Position numbers and translations under genes: made by a program | Assembly: GCF_046630445.1 (NCBI RefSeq) | Contig: NC_092333.1 | Location: forward strand, 97,252,001 to 97,316,000 | Direction: 5' to 3' | Length of the DNA: 64,000 nt | From: Rutidosis leptorrhynchoides | Taxonomy: Eukaryota > Streptophyta > Magnoliopsida > Asterales > Asteraceae | Shown: in pieces, positions 56,704-64,000 of the stretch | How the letters are laid out: each line of letters begins with the position of its first letter | Numbering within the stretch: position 1 is the stretch's first letter | The notes under the pieces: model-generated | Databases searched by the model: none | What the model was told of the DNA's origin: nothing | Seen by the model: only the letters and a program-made list of their open reading frames with translations

Positions 56704-57248
56704 ATGAATTCTGCAACCAGTTCAAGTTCTTCGGCTTTCGACAGTGATTCCGATATGGATTCCCACTCCAGCTCCGAAAACAGCGTCACCAGAATGAATC
56801 AATCATTCAGCCATCCCCAATTCATCTGATGAGTTTGTAGCCTACTTAATCATTGGAGACTAGAAGAAGGCGATCCTTTCCATAACTCGAATTCACCTCT
56901 TGGCGAAGAACCTGAATCACTTACCGGCGAACCAATCCGAAACACCATTTTCACCCTCATTACCCGAATATCTCGCCATGATTATATACTCTCTCAATTT
57001 CAAAACCTTATACATTCGCTCGTTCCGACCGACAATCTTCCTGGAGTAATAAGTCAACGAGCTTCGCACCCGAGTTGTAGTTTGGAAAAAAAATATGGTG
57101 CAAAATGTACCAGCTTCAGCAACATTACCGGCAGCAACAGTACCACCAACAACAACATTCGTATCCCAAGCCTCAAGTTCACAATCTGTCCCACGAACAT
57201 CAACATCATACGTATCATAGATACTAAGGAGTACCAACAGCAATGAAC
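56704..57248 (+). pseudogene. LARD-X accessory ORF, Ser/Asp-rich start, two stops
   Basis: The frame begins at ATG 56704, just after a branch- and acceptor-like TATCTAACCGTGCAAG. It encodes 41 residues rich in Ser and Asp (MNSATSSSSSAFDSDSDMD), then TGA TGA at 56827-56832. The same frame stays open to TGA at 57246: NHWRLEEGDPFHNSNSP, GEEPESLTGEPIRNTIF, LSQFQNLIHSLVPTDNLPG and an Asn/Ser/Thr-rich tail. Position and acidic composition parallel GyB accessory ORF 1, but I cannot align them. It was probably a ~181-residue protein of unknown function. The two stops, and perhaps a small shift, inactivate it. Confidence 0.6.
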
Positions 57249-57372
57249 AATGAAGTATTGATCCATAACTTCATTAATATTCTGCGAAGAATATGTGGAT
57301 CCTAATAATTAACGATGAAGTATTGATCCATAACTTCATCAATATTCTGCGAAGAATATGTGGATCCTAATA
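57249..57372 (+). repeat. About 60-bp tandem duplication
   Basis: The unit beginning AATGAAGTATTGATCCATAA and ending ATATGTGGATCCTAATA occurs twice, near 57249-57309 and 57312-57373, with one or two differences, directly after the accessory frame. Confidence 0.85.
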
Positions 57373-57373
57373 G

Positions 57374-60020
57374 TTTTAGAGATTACTTATTCTAGATCAA
57401 ACCGAAAATCAAATGAGTCTAATGTTATATTAACTCATTTAAATCCATGAATACATCTGAAGAAAATATATATAAATATATTTTCATAGGGATTATGATT
57501 AAAAATTCTTTCGTACAAATTGTTAATGATGAAAATATTTTAACGGGTAGGTAATACCCGAGGAATATTTCAGATTTCACATTAATGAGTTACACTATAC
57601 ATTCTTCAAATCTGATTCAACAATCATTTCCTATCCTACTTACATCCACACATATACGTATCCGTTCATCAAAGAACAACTATTTTTATCCAAGTTCAAT
57701 TTCATATTTGGATTTTGACCTATCAGAATCCAACAAGTGGCATAATGAAGAAAACATTTGACGGAATAAAATTTGTTAGAAACAAACAAATTAACTATGA
57801 GAAATTTTGTTAAGAATCCACGCTAACAAAATCCTAGCTAACTGTTCCTAGCTAACTGTGGACTAATCAACTGAGGACTACCAACAGTGGACAATTAAAA
57901 TGAATTAAAATATTGATTATAACATATGAAACTAAATAATTCTTCAAGTTGCCACTTGATTTTCATCTTAAACCTCATTTGTATCTTGACGATTCTAATT
58001 TGCGTTCAAACCTTTCATAATTTTTGAAAACACTTCAATCGAGAGGATGAACCAACCGTACTTCATCTACGGAAGAAAAGATTGATGCACATAGTTATGC
58101 ACCTGAAAACTCTCGAAACCCGAGTAAACGTTTAACACGTATTGGTGCTAGTTTCTTTGGCATTGTTATTTTCGAAAATAACAACGCAATTTCTTTTCAA
58201 ATTAGCCAATTTTGTGACAGCTCCAGCAAATCAACTTCATTTGTTTAATACGAATCAACCTTACTATAACAATTATTCCTTCATCATTGTTACCGGGAAA
58301 TCGTTTATATCTTACCACATTAGCAGTAAAATTACCAACAACTCCGTTGATCTTTGACTTTCCGAAAAATCACTATATTCATTGAAATTCTATCATATAC
58401 TCATCTACACCTTGTAACGAGAATTGCCATATCAACAACCGGGAATCAGCAATCAGTACTTTGAAATCTCGCAGCATGTCTACATCAACAGTTAAATGTA
58501 TACATATAACCTTTATCTCTTAGAATTATGATCTCCCATTCTGAAATTCCAAAAAACACCCAGTTTACAAATCAATACTCCAAAAACTGTATAAGCTGAA
58601 TACAGCAGCAAAAACTGTACACGACCTTAACCGTCGAAGGTATAAAGATAAAGAATAGTATATTCGCAAAGCTCGGAAAAGTAGGAACTGGAACCCGGAT
58701 TGAGCAAACTATGAAGGAGACTCTGAACAAATTACAAGGACTAAACTTGTACATAAAGAATCTAGATGATTCTGTTTCTGATGAAATCTTTAGCGAATAC
58801 CTTACTCCTTAAACACTCTAAATCATCGTGAATGAATTTCTTCACCATAATTTGGTTCTAACATTCCAAGATATTATCGTATCTTTCATTGTAAATATCC
58901 TCAATATTTCTGAATATATCTTCATAAATATTCTCGTTCCATATAAATTATCTCTCCGCGCTATCTGTGTTATCTCATAAAAGGAAACTGTTTTAGTTTC
59001 TATATTCTATGAACCTTCGAATTTAAAATATGAATGTTTTTGAAGTAGTGTTGGAAACTGATACATGAGTTAGTATAATATAATGACACTTGATCAACGT
59101 GATTATATTACAATAATTCATGTTGAGTTTCTAATGGAACGTGATGATTCACAGAACATACCGTCATCATGTGCCATTTACACGACTCTTGCATTCTACT
59201 CAATCTCCAAACATATTAAGAACATATCTTCTTAATAGTTCTATTTTTTGGATATTCTGGTAATTTACCAAATCAAGATCGTGCAATTACGATTCCTTTC
59301 TTAGAACATTAACTATGTTCATTTCAAAATCCATACCTACGTATTCCGGACCATTATTCGCTTGACTTGAAGTTGGGAAGAGGAGACAAAAGTATGGGAC
59401 TCTTGAATATAAGAGAAGATATAAAACCCAACAACTACTCCGAAATTATAAACTGTATATATCAATGCATATAGCAATATAAAGACAAGGAATAACTAAA
59501 AACACTATAAAACCAAGAGTATAGTAGAAGTAAATAGAATCCTCCGGTGGTAGACGAAAGAGAAGAATGACAGATATAAAGGTTAGAAGTATATCAAGAA
59601 TCAGGACAGGATGAAGCATATTAATGAATGCTTTAAAGTATGAATTGAGGGAGAAAGAAAAGAAGTTGTGAGTTGTAAGGAAACGACGGGGGTGGATTTA
59701 TAGTGAAATATCCAACAGGGCAATCGAAACAGATTATTACATTTAATCAAAGAAAATCCTAATTTCTTAAATCGTCGATGAACCAAATCTTATCATGAAG
59801 ATTTTCTTTAAATCCCGTGAATTCCGGAAATCAATCATAACAACGTCATCGGTTAAAACGAATATACATTTACTCATTCCGCTCTCTTGCGATAGCTTCA
59901 CTTATACTCTTCGCGTAATCAAATTGTTTTATCCATATTACTCAATGATGATAGAACTCTAATTTCAAGCTCGTATGCATCATGAAAACATATTTATTGC
60001 CAGCCATGATCATCTCAATC
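57374..60020 (+). other. LARD-X noncoding interior
   Basis: No gag, protease, RT or integrase signature in any frame. At 57542-57560 the inverted repeat CGGGTAGGTAATACCCG matches the pre-gag motif of GyB. Beyond it I recognise only AT-rich sequence and short meaningless frames. Confidence 0.7.
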
Positions 60021-60056
60021 AAATTTCGGGACGAAATTTCTTTAACGGGTAGGTAC
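60021..60056 (+). promoter_or_regulatory. LARD-X hairpin and polypurine region
   Basis: AAATTTCGGGACGAAATTT followed by CTTTAACGGGTAGGTAC, directly before the second LTR. It is the same as in GyB except for a base or two in the spacer. Confidence 0.82.
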
Positions 60057-63000
60057 TGTGATGACCCAGAAATTTCCGATCAAATTTAAACTTTAATCTT
60101 TATATATTTCCGACACGATAAGAAAAATCTGTAATGTTGAGTCTCGAAAGTTTTGAAATCTATATTTATGTAATCAATTTCCCTTTGACTATGCTCGACG
60201 ATTCACGAACAGTAGTTTACGATTAGATGTGTAATCTATAAATATGAAATTTTATCTTTATAGTATTGATATTACAAATATGATTATTATCATTAGTATT
60301 ATTATAATTAGTATTATTATTATATCGGTATTATTATTAAGATTATTAATTGTATTCTTTTTTATAAATCTATTATATTTAGAAATGATATTATTATTAT
60401 TATTATTTTATTATTATCAATTATTATTATTAATATTAGTATTCTTATTAATATAAATGTTAATAACATTATTATCATTAAATACAATGATAATTATTAA
60501 TATTAAATTAGATTTAAAATATATAACTACAGATAAATATGTATATTAATACATATACATATATAAAAGTACAACTTTATAAATAAACAGATATAGATAT
60601 ATATAAAAATATATATACTAATATATACATTCAAGTGGTTAAATAGGTACGTAATCAGTTTCCTTTTACCATCCTTTTATGATCAATTGGTCCTACTACA
60701 GCTAATCTCGTACGAATTAGAATCAAACACTAGAAACAATCCAAAATCAGTTAGCCATATTAATCAGATTTTTATTTGTTTTATATTTTTTTCTGTACGT
60801 TCGAATAATCCTTGTCTCTAATCTGTGTTAGCAGTCGACTTCACTTAAGCAGTATGATAAATTATAGCAGCTACACTATGTATTCAATTACTCTATATAA
60901 GTTAACCACTATAATTCAAGAACGAAAAACCAAAAGAATCAGATACAAAATCTGTTAGCATCCCTTTCAATCTTTATATAATTTTGTTTCTATCTACAAT
61001 CTGTTACGTGTCACAATCTATCAATTTCTATCTAACTGTATAGATATCTTCACCTATCAATCTGACATCAAATTATATGTATGTATACCCGGACATATGG
61101 AAGAAAAGAAAAACATTTCTTCTTCTCCTCTTTATTGTATCGACAACCTTCCATCCTCATTAGGACCACTTGTATTGTTACTTCTAGTTTAACCTGAACA
61201 CCATCATTGACGAACCACTAGACCACCATAACCATTTGGTGTCTCTTCCTTCCATTTTCTAAATCGGTTAACCTCACAACACTCTCACCATCGTGAGCTT
61301 TCACTTTCGATTACCACCTTGAACAACACACAAACTACCATACGAACCACTTTCCTCTCTCTCTTGGCCATGAACCACTTTGCAAAGCAAGAACAACCAC
61401 GATTGCTACTACTTTGAACTTCAACTTCAATCATCATTAAACCAAGGAATATTATATAAACTCACCACCTTGTCATCTTTTGCACGCCTGCAAAACGCCA
61501 AATATCACCTCGCAGACCAAGGATCATCAAACCTTTAACTATCGATTACTAGTACAAGTTGCAGCAGCGTTTTTCTGCTTCTTAGTCTGTACAATAAGCA
61601 GCGACTGCAATTGAATATATTGGATGACGAGGGTGGCTTAATGATGAAGAAAATACTGCGGTTAAGAACCTTATAATAAGGATGATGTGTGATTTGTGAT
61701 GAAGAAAGTAAGGGTCACTAAATACCCTCAACTCCACTTGCAAGTAAATTTAGTTTCTCTTTATATATAAGGCTTTATCAAATATCCAAGACAAGTGATC
61801 TCCATGTGGGACTAGACTAAGTGACCGACCCAAAATGGGTCACTTACATCATGCGTATTATATTTTTTCATGATGATGTTTGATTTTAGGATTTAATAAT
61901 GATAAAAGTAGGGTAGAAGAAGGGTGACGAGCAGGACATATTTTTATTCATATTCGATTAAGCCTTAAATATAAACAAGTAATCCTTGTAGTAGTAATTG
62001 ATTGAGCCGAGTAAAGTTTGATAAGTGAGGTTTCAAATCCAACGAAATTGATTTAAATTAGAAGAATGATTAGTAGACTAGTTAGTGGATACAATTATAA
62101 GAATGTGGACCATTAAATAGGCTTTTTGTTAGAATACTTTGATTATGTTAATTGTTGTTGTTTTATTGGAAGTGGTAACCGACACCTTCCACTAAATTTT
62201 TTAGTATAAGCTCAACAATATATTTGGACTACTAGAATTAGGATTCTACTTTGGGCACTAGATGATCGATATGTATACATAAGTTGGGACGCATTCTGCT
62301 TCTTTTTTTTTATATAATCATGATAAATTTAAGTGGAGCATTATTATAAAGGTGATGGAAATTTGTCTAGTGATTATGATAAACATGATACAAGGGAACA
62401 GATATATGAAATATAAAAAGGATAGTAGATTGGATTAAGATAATGAAGTTATTGGTAATGAAATAAAGTTGAGGATAACTAGCTACTTCGTTATTTGTTG
62501 TTTCCTCTGATCGAATTACTGGGAAAAACCGAATAAGCTTGATACTATAATTGGGCCGATCATTATTACAATCTCTCAAACTGGGTCGTAAACTTAATTA
62601 AATGTTGGGTTTGATTTTCATTTATTGGGTTGTCTTAGTTAGTGGGTTGAACTATATAGTTGTGGGCCATGTACTTATCTCTTTTGTTGGGCTGAAATTC
62701 CTTTTTGTTGCTGTTGGGCCGAGATCTTTATTTGCTGATTGGGCTGAATTCTAAATTGTTGTTGGTCCTTAACTACGTTTGGGTTTGAACTGATAAACCG
62801 GTTAAATAAGGGGGAAGTCTGGTATTAATCAGAATAACACGACGGATTGGATGGTTAAGGAATGTTTGTATTATATGAGAGGTCTTGGGTTCGAGTCTTA
62901 GCTTGGGCGATTCATTATTATTTTTTTTGAGCCTTTGAAGGTAGCCATTTATCAACTTATTATTATTAATAATATTATAAATATTATTGTTATTATTATG

Positions 63001-64000
63001 ATTGTTATTGTTATTATTGTTATTGCTACTATTATTACTATTAGTGTTAAAATTATTAATTTTATTATCATATGTAAAAGTATTATAATTATTATCATTA
63101 TTATTATTATTAAAATATATATAGTATTATTATTAATATGACTATTAAAATTTCTATTAGAATCATCATTTTTATTAAAAGTACCATCATTATTTAAAAT
63201 ATAATTTTTTTTATAAAATTAACATTTTTATCTTATCATTATTATCTTTTCATTAAAATTATTATTATTATAACTAACATCACTTTTATTATTAGTATTA
63301 TTATTAAAAATTTTAATAGCAGTATCATTACTAAATCTAATTACTTTTAGTATTATTATTATTATCATAAAAAGATACAAATTTTTATTTGTTATTATTG
63401 ATATTATTTTAACAAATAAATAGTTATATAATGATATATTTAAAACATATCGCATAACAACCTTAATATTTTTCATAATAAATACTATTTATTTATCTAA
63501 AGTATATAGAATAAATATAGTTAATATAGTTACCAATGAAACATACAATTTGCTAAAATAACAATTAATAATAATAATATCTAAACTTGTTCGATTACAA
63601 GTATATATTCTTAATAAATATATGAACAATATAGGTTCGTGAATCCGAGGTCAACCCTACATTTGTTCAATGACATCATATGTATTTTTACTACAAAATA
63701 CAGTATGGTGAGTTTCATTTGCTTTTTACCCTTTACATTTTTGGGCTGAGAATACATGCGCAACTTTTATAATTGTTTTACGAAATAGACACAAGTACCT
63801 TAACTGCATTCTATGATAGAATTATTTGGGATTGGGGTTGATTATTATGACACGCATTAGCCTCCGGTTTCCGTTAGAGCGTGTGAGCTCCCGAGCCGGG
63901 TGGATGGTTTATTATTTACGACATTTTGGCACCGGTTGGCCTATATTTTATAAACATGTGTTCAGCCGTGGGGTGTAAAGACCGGCACAGAGGTTCTATA
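60057..64000 (+). repeat. LARD-X 3' LTR, cut by the window edge
   Basis: Colinear with 51189-55140 with scattered substitutions and small indels; for example, about nine bases near 52610 are missing here. It is clearly more diverged from its partner than the GyB LTR pair, so this insertion is older than GyB. Confidence 0.93.

Larger units (their letters stand above)
51189..64000 (+). mobile_element. LARD-X: large non-autonomous LTR retrotransposon
   Basis: A full 5' LTR (51189-55723, 4535 bp), a 4333-bp interior and the first 3944 bp of the 3' LTR (60057 to the window end) are visible. The interior has a primer site, a leader like GyB's, and GyB's hairpin and polypurine region, but no gag, RT or integrase. 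This fits a large retrotransposon derivative that depends on proteins supplied by a relative. The bases before it are AATTC; the other flank is outside the window. It is inserted in the family Z LTR. Confidence 0.88.

Noticed and set aside
56917..57243. Minus-strand open frames opposite the LARD-X accessory ORF
   Set aside because: The plus-strand frame has the acceptor-like context and protein-like composition; the opposite frames are shadows.
58142..58357. Small hydrophobic open frame in the LARD-X interior
   Set aside because: No motif, short, and neighbouring frames are equally open; treated as chance.

Overview
This window is plant nuclear DNA made almost entirely of nested LTR retrotransposons. 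I see no host gene. The daisy family (Asteraceae) seems likely from the overall style of the LTRs, but that is recollection and not proof. Coding capacity is gag-pol of Ty3/gypsy and Ty1/copia elements, a LINE scrap, a small hAT-type element, and accessory ORFs carried inside retrotransposons.

Left to right: (1) 1-4417, 3' part of a decayed Ty3/gypsy chromovirus (GyA, + strand), pol plus a 2.2 kb LTR. (2) 4418-5115 and 34351-43366, a decayed Ty1/copia element (Cop, - strand), split by later insertions. (3) 5116-5223 and 32304-34345, two pieces of a solo LTR of family X, flanked by the 5-bp duplication CCTTA. (4) 5224-32303, an Athila-type gypsy element (Ath, - strand) inside that solo LTR. 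(5) 11477-24910, a young intact Ty3/gypsy element (GyB, + strand) inserted in the end of the Ath pol gene, flanked by the duplication TTGAC. (6) 43449-43751, a hAT-type miniature element with an 8-bp duplication. (7) 44160-44713, a LINE reverse transcriptase fragment. (8) 44714-51188, two oppositely oriented LTRs of family Z around a Tat/Athila-like solo LTR (W). (9) 51189-64000, a large non-autonomous element of family X (LARD-X), with a full 4.5 kb LTR, a 4.3 kb interior lacking gag-pol, and most of its second LTR.

The order of insertion can be read: Cop, then the family X solo LTR, then Ath, then GyB. When GyB and one target duplication are removed, the Ath pol frame continues to a stop at 11402.

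The most notable content is in GyB. Its LTRs are equal in length (3424 bp) and nearly identical, and its 1533-codon gag-pol frame is unbroken. Between the primer site and gag it carries two extra intact ORFs: an acidic Glu/Ser/Pro repeat protein and an F-box protein. Both have a splice-acceptor-like sequence just before the ATG. LARD-X shares GyB's leader, primer site, polypurine region and LTR termini. In the same leader position it carries a broken acidic ORF and, antisense, a fragment of a family B DNA polymerase of the mitochondrial-plasmid type. Several LTR families also share a leader-exon-like block with consensus splice sites. The GyA LTR holds an eight-copy array of hairpins whose stems covary.
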